Origin: Asticcacaulis sp. SL142
Lineage (GTDB): Bacteria > Pseudomonadota > Alphaproteobacteria > Caulobacterales > Caulobacteraceae
DNA: 64,000 nt
Assembly (NCBI RefSeq): GCF_026625745.1
Contig: NZ_CP113061.1
Coordinates: forward strand, 930,001-994,000
Reading direction: 5' to 3'
Shown one piece after another: positions 16,388-25,966 of the stretch; the first letter of the stretch is position 1; each line of letters opens with the position of its first letter. Made by a program: the position numbers and the translations under genes. The notes below the pieces were generated by a model. It did not search any database, was not told the origin of the DNA, and saw only the letters and a list, made by a program, of their open reading frames with translations.

Positions 16388-18082
16388 ATGATGCTCGGTG
16401 TCACGCCAAGCGGCTGGTTGCAGCTTGGCTTTTATATGTGTGTGCTCACGGCGCTGGCGGTGCCGCTCGGCGGGTATATCGCCCGCGTCCTGTCAGGTGA
16501 GCGGACGGTTTTGTCGCCTGTGCTTGCCCCTGTCGAGCGCGCGTTTTTGAACCTTAGCCAGTCACGTCCGAATGAAGACATGACCTGGAAACAGTACGCG
16601 ACCGCGGTCATTACCTTTTCGCTCGGTGGATTCTTGCTGCTGTTTACGTTGTTGCTGGCGCAAGGGTTTCTGCCGCTCAATCCGCAAGGTCTGTCCGGTC
16701 TGACACCTGATCTGGCGTTCAATACGGCGGTCAGTTTTGTGACCAATACCAACTGGCAATCTTACGGCGGCGAGACCACGCTTAGCTATTTCAGCCAGAT
16801 GGTCGGGCTGACGGTACAGAACTTTGTCTCGGCCGCCGTGGGTATAGCCGTGCTGGCCGTATTGATGCGCAGCCTGTCTCGGCAAAGCACCAATAAGCTC
16901 GGCAATTTCTGGACCGATCTGGTGCGGATCAATCTCTATATCCTGCTGCCGCTGGCGCTGATTGTAGCCGTCATTCTAGGCTCGCAAGGGGTTATTCAGA
17001 CCTTCAGCGCCTATGTCACCGCCCAAACGCTGGAAGGCGGTCAGCAGACTCTGGCGCTTGGCCCGGTGGCGTCCCAGGAAGCCATCAAGATGCTGGGCAC
17101 CAATGGCGGCGGTTTCTTCAACACCAACTCGTCCCACCCGTTTGAAAACCCGACACCCTTCAGCAATTTTGTGGAACTGATCTCGATCCTGCTGATCCCG
17201 GCAGCGCTGTGTTTCACCTTTGGTAAGATGGTCGGCGACAACCGTCAGGGCGTGGCCATCTTTGCGGCCATGACGCTGGTGTTTGTGCCCATGACGGTCG
17301 CCTGTATCGCGCTTGAACAGTCCGGCAATCCGCATCTGATCACGGCGGGCGCTGACGCTGGCGGCGGAAACATGGAGGGAAAAGAAACCCGCTTTGGTAT
17401 CACCAATTCCGCCCTGTGGGCGACCGCCACCACCGCCGCCTCCAACGGTTCGGTCAATGCCATGCACGACAGCTTTACACCACTGGGCGGCATGATCCCG
17501 ATGGTGCTGATGCAGTTCGGCGAAGTCATCTATGGCGGCGCGGGCTCAGGGCTTTACGGCATGTTGGTGTTTGTCATCCTCACCGTGTTTATCGCAGGCC
17601 TGATGGTTGGACGTACCCCCGAATATCTCGGCAAAAAGATCGGCGGCTATGAGATCAAGATGGCCTCGATCGCCGTGCTCCTGCCCTGTGCGCTGGTGCT
17701 GATCTGCACGGCTGTGGCGGTGCTGTCACCACTCGGTCAGGCCGGAATCTATAACCCCGGTGCGCAGGGCTTTTCTGAGGTACTCTATGCCTTTACCTCA
17801 GCCGCCAACAATAACGGATCGGCCTTTGCGGGCCTGGGCGCGAACAACCCGTTCTACAATTCCTTGCTGGGGTTGTGCATGTTGTTTGGCCGCTTCTTTG
17901 TGCTGCTGCCCGTTCTGGCCATTGCCGGATCGCTGGCCGCCAAGCAGACCGTGCCTGTCTCCACAGGAACCTTGCCCACCCACACCCCTCTGCTCGTCGC
18001 CATCCTGATCGGGGTCATCGTCCTCGTTGGTGTGCTGACCTATGCCCCGGCGCTCGCCCTTGGGCCGGTCATAGAACATTAA
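16388..18082 (+). CDS. kdpA: Potassium-transporting ATPase subunit A
   Basis: The K+-binding channel-like subunit of the high-affinity KdpFABC pump in the inner membrane. The ATG at 16388 ([10 protein letters not shown]) has GGAG at good distance and gives 564 residues, the usual size. Selectivity-filter-like loops are seen as [39 protein letters not shown] and [20 protein letters not shown]. About ten membrane helices are expected. A 131-bp palindromic repeat separates it from kdpB, unusual inside this operon. Confidence 0.97.
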   Translation: MMLGVTPSGWLQLGFYMCVLTALAVPLGGYIARVLSGERTVLSPVLAPVERAFLNLSQSRPNEDMTWKQYATAVITFSLGGFLLLFTLLLAQGFLPLNPQGLSGLTPDLAFNTAVSFVTNTNWQSYGGETTLSYFSQMVGLTVQNFVSAAVGIAVLAVLMRSLSRQSTNKLGNFWTDLVRINLYILLPLALIVAVILGSQGVIQTFSAYVTAQTLEGGQQTLALGPVASQEAIKMLGTNGGGFFNTNSSHPFENPTPFSNFVELISILLIPAALCFTFGKMVGDNRQGVAIFAAMTLVFVPMTVACIALEQSGNPHLITAGADAGGGNMEGKETRFGITNSALWATATTAASNGSVNAMHDSFTPLGGMIPMVLMQFGEVIYGGAGSGLYGMLVFVILTVFIAGLMVGRTPEYLGKKIGGYEIKMASIAVLLPCALVLICTAVAVLSPLGQAGIYNPGAQGFSEVLYAFTSAANNNGSAFAGLGANNPFYNSLLGLCMLFGRFFVLLPVLAIAGSLAAKQTVPVSTGTLPTHTPLLVAILIGVIVLVGVLTYAPALALGPVIEH

Positions 18083-18106
18083 CCATGCTCAAAGGCTAAA
18101 TTCACT

Positions 18107-18237
18107 CTCCTCCCCTGCGTAGCGGGGGAGGTGGCAGCGAGCTTTCGCGAAGCTGACGGAGGGGGCAACCCGACCACAAAACGCCCCCTCCGTCGCAAAA
18201 CAAGTTGCGACACCTCCCCCGCTTCGCAGGGGAGGAG
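18107..18237. repeat. Extragenic palindromic repeat, copy 2, inside the kdp operon
   Basis: Outer arms of 27 bases (18107-18133 and 18211-18237) are complementary except for one position. Inner arms GACGGAGGGGGC and GCCCCCTCCGTC also pair. Together they would form a very stable nested hairpin in the mRNA between kdpA and kdpB. Its right module matches copy 1 at 1089-1213. Its right end supplies the purine-rich GGAGGAGGAAAGAGAAA found before the kdpB start. Confidence 0.8.
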
Positions 18238-18252
18238 GAAAGAGAAATTCTC

Positions 18253-20319
18253 ATGACAATATCATCTCAACCCTATAAACTCGATATGATGGGCGCCGTG
18301 CTGGCGGCCTTTAAGCGGCTCGATCCGCGCTATCAGATCCGCAATCCGGTCATGTTCCTGGTCTGGGTCGGGTCGGTCGTCACCACCGCGATCCTTGTGG
18401 TCATGTTTGCCGATCCGGACACGCTCATCAGCGGTGGCCAGCCAGTCTGGTTCGTCGGCCTGATCTGTTTCTGGCTATGGTTCACCGTGCTGTTTGCGAA
18501 TTTTGCCGAAGCGATCGCCGAAGGGCGCGGCAAGGCGCAGGCCGACAGTCTCAAAAAAGCCCGTCGCGATGTCTCGGCCAAGAAGCTCGACAAATCCAAA
18601 AAGCAAACCGTCGTTGCCGCAAACACCCTTCGCAAAGGCGACCTGATCATCATCGAAGCGGGCGATGTCGTCCCCGCCGACGGCGAGGTGGTTGAGGGCA
18701 TAGCCTCGGTCGATGAAAGCGCCATCACCGGCGAATCCGCCCCCGTCATCCGCGAATCCGGCGGCGACCGCGATGCCGTCACCGGCGGCACGCGGGTGCT
18801 CAGCGACTGGATCATCGTGCGCGTCACGGCTGATCCGGGCGAGAGCTTTCTGGATAAGATGATCGGCTTGGTCGAATCGGCCAAGCGCCAGAAAACGCCC
18901 AATGAGATCGCCCTGTCGATCCTACTGGCGGCCCTGACCCTGGTGTTCCTGCTGGCGTGTGCCACCCTGCTCCCGTTCTCGCTGTTCAGTGTCGAGCGGG
19001 CAGGTTCCGGCACGGTGATTTCGATTGTCGTCCTGATTGCGCTTCTGGTCTGCCTGATCCCTACCACTATCGGCGGGCTATTGTCGGCCATCGGTATTTC
19101 GGGCATGCAGCGCCTGATCAAGGCCAATGTTATCGCAACGTCCGGCCGCGCCGTCGAAGCCGCCGGCGACATCAACGTCCTGCTGCTTGATAAAACCGGC
19201 ACTATCACCTTTGGCAACCGTCAGGCGGTTGAGTTCATCCCGGCCTCCAATGTCACCGCCCGCCAACTGGCCGAAGCGGCTGAGCTGTCCTCACTGGCCG
19301 ATGAGACCCCTGAAGGCCGATCAGTGGTCACGCTTGCCCGTGCGCAGTTTGACATTGTCGCCCGTGCCGCTGCCGATATCAAAGCCACCTTCATTCCGTT
19401 TTCAGCGGAGCACCGCGCCTCGGGTGTCATCATCAATGAACGCCACATCATGAAGGGCGCCGGTGACGCCATTGCCAAACTGGTCGCCCTCAAAGGCGGA
19501 CAGGTGCCGTCCGGCGTCAATGCGGCGGTCGAGGACATTGCCCGCAAGGGCGGCACCCCGCTGCTGGTCGCCGAAGGCCCCAAGGTTTTGGGCGTTATCT
19601 ACCTCAAGGACATCGTTAAACCCGACATCAAGGTCCGGCTGGCGGAACTGCGTAAGATGGGCATCAAGTCGGTGATGATTACCGGCGATAATCCCTTGAC
19701 CGCCGCCGCTATTGCCAGTGAGGCCGGGGTCGATGATTTCGTTGCCGAAGCCACACCGGAGACAAAACTGAAATATATCCGCAAGATGCAGGAAGGCGGG
19801 GAAATGGTGGCTATGGTCGGTGACGGCACCAATGACGCCCCGGCTTTGGCCCAATCAGACGTGGCCGTGGCCATGAACTCAGGCACCCAGGCCGCCAAGG
19901 AAGCCGGCAATATGGTTGATCTGGACAGCGATCCGACCAAGCTGATCGAGATTGTCGAGATCGGCAAACAGCTTTTGATGACACGCGGGGCCCTAACGAC
20001 GTTCAGCATTTCCAATGACCTCGCCAAATATTTTGCCATTATTCCGGCGGCTTTTGCCACCACCTATCCGGCGCTTGGCGTGCTTAATGTTATGGGATTG
20101 TCGTCGCCGTTGAGCGCTATTCTTGCCGCCGTGATTTTCAACGCCCTGATCATCGTCGCTCTCATCCCGCTGGCGCTGAAAGGTGTCAAATACCGGGCTG
20201 AATCTGCCTCCAACATGCTGACACGCCACGCCCTGATTTACGGCTTGGGCGGGATCATCGCCCCGTTCATCGGCATCAAGATCATTGATCTCGGCCTGAG
20301 CGCCGTCGGCTTAGTGTAA
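18253..20319 (+). CDS. kdpB: Potassium-transporting ATPase subunit B (P-type ATPase)
   Basis: The catalytic P-type ATPase of Kdp. The start at 18253 ([14 protein letters not shown]) gives 688 residues. The phosphorylated Asp is in [13 protein letters not shown] (about residue 313). TGES (ITGESAPV) lies in the actuator domain, and [14 protein letters not shown] and [16 protein letters not shown] are the hinge motifs. Ser in [10 protein letters not shown], which is phosphorylated for regulation in E. coli KdpB, corresponds to this TGES motif. The longer frame from 18205 runs into the upstream repeat and is rejected. Confidence 0.97.
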   Translation: MTISSQPYKLDMMGAVLAAFKRLDPRYQIRNPVMFLVWVGSVVTTAILVVMFADPDTLISGGQPVWFVGLICFWLWFTVLFANFAEAIAEGRGKAQADSLKKARRDVSAKKLDKSKKQTVVAANTLRKGDLIIIEAGDVVPADGEVVEGIASVDESAITGESAPVIRESGGDRDAVTGGTRVLSDWIIVRVTADPGESFLDKMIGLVESAKRQKTPNEIALSILLAALTLVFLLACATLLPFSLFSVERAGSGTVISIVVLIALLVCLIPTTIGGLLSAIGISGMQRLIKANVIATSGRAVEAAGDINVLLLDKTGTITFGNRQAVEFIPASNVTARQLAEAAELSSLADETPEGRSVVTLARAQFDIVARAAADIKATFIPFSAEHRASGVIINERHIMKGAGDAIAKLVALKGGQVPSGVNAAVEDIARKGGTPLLVAEGPKVLGVIYLKDIVKPDIKVRLAELRKMGIKSVMITGDNPLTAAAIASEAGVDDFVAEATPETKLKYIRKMQEGGEMVAMVGDGTNDAPALAQSDVAVAMNSGTQAAKEAGNMVDLDSDPTKLIEIVEIGKQLLMTRGALTTFSISNDLAKYFAIIPAAFATTYPALGVLNVMGLSSPLSAILAAVIFNALIIVALIPLALKGVKYRAESASNMLTRHALIYGLGGIIAPFIGIKIIDLGLSAVGLV

Positions 20320-20329
20320 GGAATTTATC

Positions 20330-20893
20330 ATGTCATTCACCTCCCACATCCGCCCGACTTTAGTCACGCTTGGCCTGTTCACGGTTCTGTTCGGCGGGGT
20401 CTACCCCCTCACCGTCACTGGCATCACCAGCCTTGCTTTTGCTGACAAGGCCCAAGGCTCCCTAATCCACGACGGCGACACCGTCACCGGCTCACGCCTG
20501 ATCGGGCAGAACTTCACCAAGCCTGAATATCTGTGGGGCCGTTTGTCGGCCACGGCTGAGACGCCCTATAATGCCGGGGCCTCCTCCGGCTCCAACTACG
20601 GCGTCAATAACCCCGCCCTGCATGAGGCCGCTGCCGCCCGCAAAATGGCACTTGGGGTCGAAATCCCCGTCCCTGTTGACCTGTTGACCGCGTCCGGTTC
20701 CGGCCTCGACCCGCACATCAGCCCTTCGGCGGCGGAAATTCAGGTTCCCCGCATCGCCGCCGCCCGCGCCGTCCCTGCGGCTAAGGTACGCGCCGCCATC
20801 GACGCCGCAACCGAAGGCCCTACGCTTGGAATTTTCGGCGAAGCGCGCGTCAATGTGCTAGAGGTCAATCTTCGACTGGATGGCAAGCTGTAA
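20330..20893 (+). CDS. kdpC: Potassium-transporting ATPase subunit C
   Basis: The periplasmic-side accessory subunit with one N-terminal membrane helix (about residues 12-34). Motifs are GSRLIGQNFTKPEYLWGR, SSGSNYGVNNPAL, PVPVDLLTASGSGLDPHISP and LGIFGEARVNVLEVN. The length (187) is normal. It lies ten bases after kdpB with AGGA before the ATG. KdpC is thought to help nucleotide and K+ coupling in the complex. Confidence 0.97.
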   Translation: MSFTSHIRPTLVTLGLFTVLFGGVYPLTVTGITSLAFADKAQGSLIHDGDTVTGSRLIGQNFTKPEYLWGRLSATAETPYNAGASSGSNYGVNNPALHEAAAARKMALGVEIPVPVDLLTASGSGLDPHISPSAAEIQVPRIAAARAVPAAKVRAAIDAATEGPTLGIFGEARVNVLEVNLRLDGKL

Positions 20894-23575
20894 GTGAGCA
20901 TCAATACCCGACCCGACCCTGATAAACTCCTCGCCCTCATCCGCACCGATGAGGGCGAGCCCGCATCCGGTAAGCGCCGGGGGCGGTTGAAAATCTTCTT
21001 TGGCGCCTCCGCCGGGGTGGGTAAGACCTTTGCCATGCTGACCGAAGCACAGCGTCTCCATACTGAAGGCCGCAATGTCACCATCGGCGTGGCGGAACAT
21101 CATGGTCGGGCAGAGACTCTGGCCCTGATCGACGGATTGCCAGTGCTGCCTTTGCGGGAGATCGATCATCGCGGGATCAGGGTTCATGAGTTTGATCTTG
21201 ATGCGGCGCTCACCCAACATCCTGATCTCATTTTGGTCGATGAATACGCCCACACCAATGCGCCAGGATCGCGGCACCCCAAGCGCTGGCAGGACATCGA
21301 AGAACTGCTCGACCACGGCATTGATGTCTATACAACCCTGAACGTCCAGCATCTGGAAAGCCTCAACGATATGGTGGCGCGCCTGACCGGCGTATGGGTG
21401 AAGGAAACTGTGCCCGATGCCGCCTTTGATGCCGCCGATGAGATCGCCCTTATCGACCTGCCGCCCGATGAGTTGCTGAAACGCCTCCATGACGGCAAGG
21501 TCTATGTGGCCGAAGGGGCCAACCACCGTGCCGCCGAGAACTTCTTTAAAAAGAGCAATCTGGGCCGCCTGCGCGAACTGGCCCTGCGCCGCACGACCGA
21601 GCGGGTTGATGCCCAGAACGATGCCTTAAGCGCCGCGCAAGGTCATGATGAAGCTGCCACCGGTGATAAAATCCTCGCGCTCGTCGGGCCGGACGCTCTG
21701 TCGTCGCGCCTGATACGCCACACCAAGCGCATGGCTGACCGCACCCGCGCCCCGTGGTCAGCGCTTTATCTGCACACTGACCGCCATGAAACCCTGTCAC
21801 CCAAGGCGCGCCTGCGGGTCGAGCATAATCTGCGGCTGGTCGAAAAACTTGGCGGGCGGGTGGTACGCCTGAATGCGGCGCGCGCCGCCACCGCTATCCT
21901 CGGCTATGCCCGTCACAACGGCTTCACCCGTCTGGTACTCGGCCACAGTCATCAGCCGTGGTGGCGCAGGTTGTTGGGGGCTACGTCCCTGTCACAAAAG
22001 CTGATCGAGCGCGGCGCAGGTCTTGAAATCACCACGCTTAATGCTGATCTTGAGACAGCAGAAACCCCGCGTGACGATACCTCCGGCTGGGAAGTCTGGG
22101 CGGCCCGCCCCCGCGACTATTTGATGGCGGCCGCCATCATCGCGGCCTGCACGCTTTTAGGGTTGCCCTTCCGTAATCTGACCGATCCTGACACCCTGAT
22201 CATGCTCTATCTGATTGGTGTGGTCATCACCGCCGCACGGTTCAGCATCGGCCCGGCGGTGCTGGCCTCGGTCCTGTCGGTCGCCGCCTTCAACTGGTTT
22301 TTCATCACCCCCTACTACACCTTCACCTTTGATGACGTCAGCTATGCGGTGACGTTTGTGGTCATGCTGATCACCTCGCTGATAGTCGGCTCACTGACAG
22401 CGCAGTTGTCCCGCCACGCCCGCCTGGCGCGTAAGGGCGAAGCCGAGACCCGCCTGCTCTACGACCTGTCGCGACAGTTGTCCGCCGTGCGCGGTGTTGA
22501 GGCTATGGGCGAAGTCCTCGTGCGCCATCTGCAACCAGCCTTTGAGGCCGACATCCGCCTGTGGGCCGGGGAGCGCCAGATTACCGGTGCGCCGCTAAGT
22601 GATGCCAAGGAAATCGGCGCGCGCCACTGGGTCATGCAAAACCATCACATCGCCGGCCGTCATACGGATACCTTGCCCTCGGCCAGCGGCCTTTATCTGC
22701 CGGTTATGGCCGAAAACAGTCCTTTGGGCGTTTTGTCGATCACACCCCGCGCTGATGACCGCCAGTTCACCGGCGCCGACCAGCTTGTGTTCGAGACGGT
22801 CGCCAGCCTGATCGCCGGGGCCTTTCAACGCGCCCGTCAGGCCGAGTTGGCCGAAACCTCGCGCGTGGAGTCTGAGAACGAAAGATTGCGCAATGTCTTG
22901 CTGGCGTCGTTATCGCATGACCTGAAAACGCCGCTGACCGTCATGAACGGTTCGGTGTCGTCTTTGCTCAAACTGCGTAAAAAGCTGCCGCGCGAAGCGG
23001 TTGAGGAACTGACCAATCTGTGGGGCCACCTGACGCGGCTTCAGAAATTTGTGACCAATCTGCTGCGTATGGCGGCCATTACGTCGGGCCAGATGCGCCT
23101 CAATCTTGAGCCCTATCTCATTCAGGAAATCACCGGAGCGGCCATCGCCCGCGTCGAACCGCAAAAAGGCGCGCGCCAGATCCGCACAACCGTCAGCGGT
23201 CAGTTGCCGATGGTGCAAATCGACGGCGCACTCATTGAGCAGGTGCTGATCAATCTGATCGAAAACGCCATCGCCCACACGGATGATAATGGCATAATCA
23301 CGATAACTTTAGAGACCGATGCTGATCGGGTACGGGTACGCATCAGCGATGACGGCGAAGGGCTTAGACCCGGCGAGGAGACGCGCATCTTTAACAAATT
23401 CCATTCCGGCAAACCCGCTGCCGACCGCGACGGGTCAGGCACCGGCTTAGGCCTTGCCATCTGCAAGGGCATAGTTGAGGCCCACGGCGGCATGATCTAC
23501 GCCAAGAACAACCCGCCAAAAGACGACGCCCCCACCGGCGCCAGCTTTATCTTTACCCTGCCGATAGCTAAGTAA
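20894..23575 (+). CDS. kdpD: Sensor histidine kinase KdpD
   Basis: Membrane sensor kinase that controls kdp expression with KdpE. It starts with GTG directly after the kdpC stop. Domains in order: N-terminal KdpD domain with Walker A GASAGVGKT (about residues 37-45) and LVDEYAHTNAPGSRHPKRW, universal-stress-like domain (about 255-375), four clustered membrane helices (about 410-510), GAF-like domain (about 530-650), HisKA with the phosphorylated His in ASLSHDLKTPLT (about residue 674), and HATPase with LINLIENAIAHT and GSGTGLGLAICKGIVEAHGG. At 893 residues it is full length. Confidence 0.97.
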   Translation: MSINTRPDPDKLLALIRTDEGEPASGKRRGRLKIFFGASAGVGKTFAMLTEAQRLHTEGRNVTIGVAEHHGRAETLALIDGLPVLPLREIDHRGIRVHEFDLDAALTQHPDLILVDEYAHTNAPGSRHPKRWQDIEELLDHGIDVYTTLNVQHLESLNDMVARLTGVWVKETVPDAAFDAADEIALIDLPPDELLKRLHDGKVYVAEGANHRAAENFFKKSNLGRLRELALRRTTERVDAQNDALSAAQGHDEAATGDKILALVGPDALSSRLIRHTKRMADRTRAPWSALYLHTDRHETLSPKARLRVEHNLRLVEKLGGRVVRLNAARAATAILGYARHNGFTRLVLGHSHQPWWRRLLGATSLSQKLIERGAGLEITTLNADLETAETPRDDTSGWEVWAARPRDYLMAAAIIAACTLLGLPFRNLTDPDTLIMLYLIGVVITAARFSIGPAVLASVLSVAAFNWFFITPYYTFTFDDVSYAVTFVVMLITSLIVGSLTAQLSRHARLARKGEAETRLLYDLSRQLSAVRGVEAMGEVLVRHLQPAFEADIRLWAGERQITGAPLSDAKEIGARHWVMQNHHIAGRHTDTLPSASGLYLPVMAENSPLGVLSITPRADDRQFTGADQLVFETVASLIAGAFQRARQAELAETSRVESENERLRNVLLASLSHDLKTPLTVMNGSVSSLLKLRKKLPREAVEELTNLWGHLTRLQKFVTNLLRMAAITSGQMRLNLEPYLIQEITGAAIARVEPQKGARQIRTTVSGQLPMVQIDGALIEQVLINLIENAIAHTDDNGIITITLETDADRVRVRISDDGEGLRPGEETRIFNKFHSGKPAADRDGSGTGLGLAICKGIVEAHGGMIYAKNNPPKDDAPTGASFIFTLPIAK

Positions 23576-23580
23576 GCTTT

Positions 23581-24264
23581 ATGACCACCATTCTGATCAT
23601 CGAAGACGAAGCCGATATCCGCCGCTATTTGCGGGCCACCCTGATCGCGCGCGACTATGAGGTGCTTGAGGCGGCGACCGCCAAGGAGGGCCTGCAGAAA
23701 CTGACGGTCAACCGGCCCGATGTGGTCATTCTCGACCTCGGCCTGCCTGATCAGGACGGTCAGGATTTTATCCGGCAGGTGCGCGAATGGTCAAAAACCC
23801 CGATCATCGTCCTGTCGGCCCGTGATCGGGAATCTGATAAGATCGAGGCGCTGGAAAACGGCGCTGACGATTATCTGACCAAACCGTTTGCGGCCGGAGA
23901 ACTGCTGGCGCGGGTGACCGTCGCCCTGCGTCATGCGGCCCAAAGCCCTGCGGGTGCCACCGAAATCATCGAGTATGCGGGTCTCAAAGTCGATCTGGCC
24001 GCCCGCAGGGTGTGGCTGAACGGCGACGATGTGCACCTGACGCCCATCGAGTACAAACTCTTGTCAGAATTCATTCGTCACCGCGGCAAGGTCTTAACCC
24101 ACGCCCAGCTTTTAAAAGCCGTCTGGGGCCGTCATTCGAGCGACCAGAACCACTACCTACGCATCCACACCCAGCACCTACGTGAAAAGCTCAACGACGA
24201 TCCGCTGGCTCCGACCTTTATCTTCACGGAGCCCGGCATAGGCTACAGATTCAGCGATCAGTAG
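23581..24264 (+). CDS. kdpE: Response regulator KdpE
   Basis: OmpR/PhoB-type regulator, 227 residues. The phospho-acceptor is Asp52 in VVILDLGLPDQDG; acidic residues EDE at positions 8-10 and Lys in YLTKPFA complete the pocket. The C-terminal winged helix includes LTPIEYKLLSEFIRHRGKVL and LRIHTQHLREKLNDDP. It starts five bases after kdpD. Its last 14 bases overlap the end of the convergent fecR-like gene. The placement of kdpDE in the same transcript as kdpABC predicts positive feedback. Confidence 0.97.
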   Translation: MTTILIIEDEADIRRYLRATLIARDYEVLEAATAKEGLQKLTVNRPDVVILDLGLPDQDGQDFIRQVREWSKTPIIVLSARDRESDKIEALENGADDYLTKPFAAGELLARVTVALRHAAQSPAGATEIIEYAGLKVDLAARRVWLNGDDVHLTPIEYKLLSEFIRHRGKVLTHAQLLKAVWGRHSSDQNHYLRIHTQHLREKLNDDPLAPTFIFTEPGIGYRFSDQ

Positions 24265-25189
24265 TTCGGGCGGAATGAAGCCAAATCTCATGTTCGTTTT
24301 CCTTAACCGACACACCGTGCAGTTCGTGCAGGGCGCGCGCAAAGCCCCTGGTATCACCGGCGTCGAAGACACCATCTATCTTAAGCGCTTGCAGCGCCGG
24401 GGTCGTCACCGTCAGCTTTACGCGGCTGTAGCGGTTCATTTCATCGACAGCTTCAGCCAGAGGGGCGCTCTCAAAGCTAAGGCGCCTCTGCTGCCAGTCC
24501 AGGATGCGTGTTGCCCGGGCGGCGGTGACCGGTCCGGTACGACCTTGTGAATCCACTCTGACCGCCTGACCGGGACGCAATACGACATTGGCATCAGTGT
24601 TCTTGGCCCCCACCCTGACCCCGCCTTCAATCAGATCGACCTCGGTAGTTTCAGCCTTGCGATAGACATTGAATTTCGTGCCGGTCACGCGAATGCGGGC
24701 CGGACCACTGACGACATCGAACGGCGCATTATCCGGGCGGTGCGCGACCGTAAAGAAGGCCTCTCCGCTTTTAAGCGTGACCTCGCGGTGTTTGTCCGTC
24801 ACCCGCGCCGACAGCCGCGTATCGGTATTCAGCGTCACCTTTGAGCCATCCGGCAGTTGGATAGTTTTCTGCTCGCCGACATCCGTCTGATAGGTGACGG
24901 GCCGCTGGTTCCACATCAACCCGACTCCAAGAACCAGACTGGCCGCCAGAGCCGCACCGCCCAGCACATAACGACGCGACCCAAAAGCCGGTTTATTGAC
25001 CACCACATCCGAAACGTCGAAATCGGAGGCCTCCAGTTGCCCGAGCGCATCCCAGACCGCTTCGACGTCCGCCGTGTCGGGCCCCACAGCCGGGGTCTCG
25101 CCCGCTTCGGCACGCGTGACGGCGTCCACAAACGCCTCGGCTTGTGGATCTGTGCCCGCCGGGCGAAGGGGAATTACAGTTCGAACCAT
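24251..25189 (-). CDS. FecR-family anti-sigma regulator
   Basis: Inner-membrane regulator that transmits a signal from a TonB receptor to an ECF sigma factor. One membrane helix lies at about residues 73-92 (YVLGGAALAASLVLGVGLMW). The periplasmic FecR domain shows VGEQKTIQLPDGSKVTLNTD, KSGEAFFTVAHRPDNAPFDV and VTGTKFNVY. The C-terminal part (LSFESAPLAEAVDEMNRYSR and on) resembles the STN-like subdomain that contacts the receptor. It overlaps the sigma gene by 16 bases and is divergent from the receptor at 25967, the expected partner. Confidence 0.9.
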   Translation of the reverse strand: MVRTVIPLRPAGTDPQAEAFVDAVTRAEAGETPAVGPDTADVEAVWDALGQLEASDFDVSDVVVNKPAFGSRRYVLGGAALAASLVLGVGLMWNQRPVTYQTDVGEQKTIQLPDGSKVTLNTDTRLSARVTDKHREVTLKSGEAFFTVAHRPDNAPFDVVSGPARIRVTGTKFNVYRKAETTEVDLIEGGVRVGAKNTDANVVLRPGQAVRVDSQGRTGPVTAARATRILDWQQRRLSFESAPLAEAVDEMNRYSRVKLTVTTPALQALKIDGVFDAGDTRGFARALHELHGVSVKENEHEIWLHSARTTDR

Positions 25190-25773
25190 CCACTGTCCTT
25201 AAGTTTATGGCGACATTTGGCCAGGGCATCGGCCAGCAGACGCTGAACCGTGCGCAGGGGAATGCGCTGTTTTTCTGAGATTTCGGTAAGCTTAAGCCCT
25301 TCGACGCGGTGCAGCATCAGCACCATGCGCTCATCGCGATTAAGGGTTGAAATGGCCCGCCGCAGCAGGTCAGCATTCTGACGCCAGCGCAGGGCTTCAA
25401 AGGGCGAAGGTCCCTCCTGCGGCAAGGTCTCTGAAATTTCGACGTGCTGATCGCCCGACCGGCTCACATGGCGGCGATGGCGATCACGCACCACACTGTC
25501 GGCGGCCTTAAAAACGTAGACGGCATTAAAGTCAGGGGGCGGAATCTGACGTGACAGCTTGATGAGGCGGGCATAGATGTCCTGCAACGCATCCTCAGCG
25601 TCCGGCTCATTCAGAAACCGTCTGAGGTATCGGCGCAACCGCCCATCAAAGCGGGCGATAAGGTCGGCTATGATGTCTGGTACATCTTTGGGCGCGTCTT
25701 TTGACCCTGTCGACGCGCCTGAAGGGCTGCCTTCTTTGAGGCTCATGATTTGCCTGCCGTCACCATCGAACAT
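25174..25773 (-). CDS. ECF sigma factor, FecI-like
   Basis: A 199-residue extracytoplasmic-function sigma factor. Region 2 is FDGRLRRYLRRFLNEPDAED and ALQDIYARL; region 4 is TLNRDERMVLMLHRVEGLKL and TEISEKQRIPLRTVQRLLADAL. The N-terminus is not certain: starts at 25773 and 25746 (MSLKEGSPSG) are both possible. With the FecR protein it forms a cell-surface signalling set for the STN-containing receptor encoded divergently 193 bases away. Confidence 0.9.
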   Translation of the reverse strand: MFDGDGRQIMSLKEGSPSGASTGSKDAPKDVPDIIADLIARFDGRLRRYLRRFLNEPDAEDALQDIYARLIKLSRQIPPPDFNAVYVFKAADSVVRDRHRRHVSRSGDQHVEISETLPQEGPSPFEALRWRQNADLLRRAISTLNRDERMVLMLHRVEGLKLTEISEKQRIPLRTVQRLLADALAKCRHKLKDSGWFEL

Positions 25774-25966
25774 CGAACGCGCCTTCGTCTGTATAATGAT
25801 AGACGCACCGCGCAGCCTTAACCGCCAAAAAACAACCCAAACCCGCTTTTGATGACAATAGTATGAAAACGCTATTCCGTTAAGCCTGTCATAATTTTAT
25901 TGCACCCGCGCCTTAAGACCTCGGCCAGCGGTCGGTGTGACCGCGGGTGTCACAGGCTGAGCCCCT

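Noticed and set aside
18333-19217. 294-codon open frame antisense to kdpB
   Set aside because: It lies fully inside a conserved P-type ATPase gene, is rich in Arg, Ser and Thr as expected from reverse reading of GC-rich codons, and has no recognisable motif.
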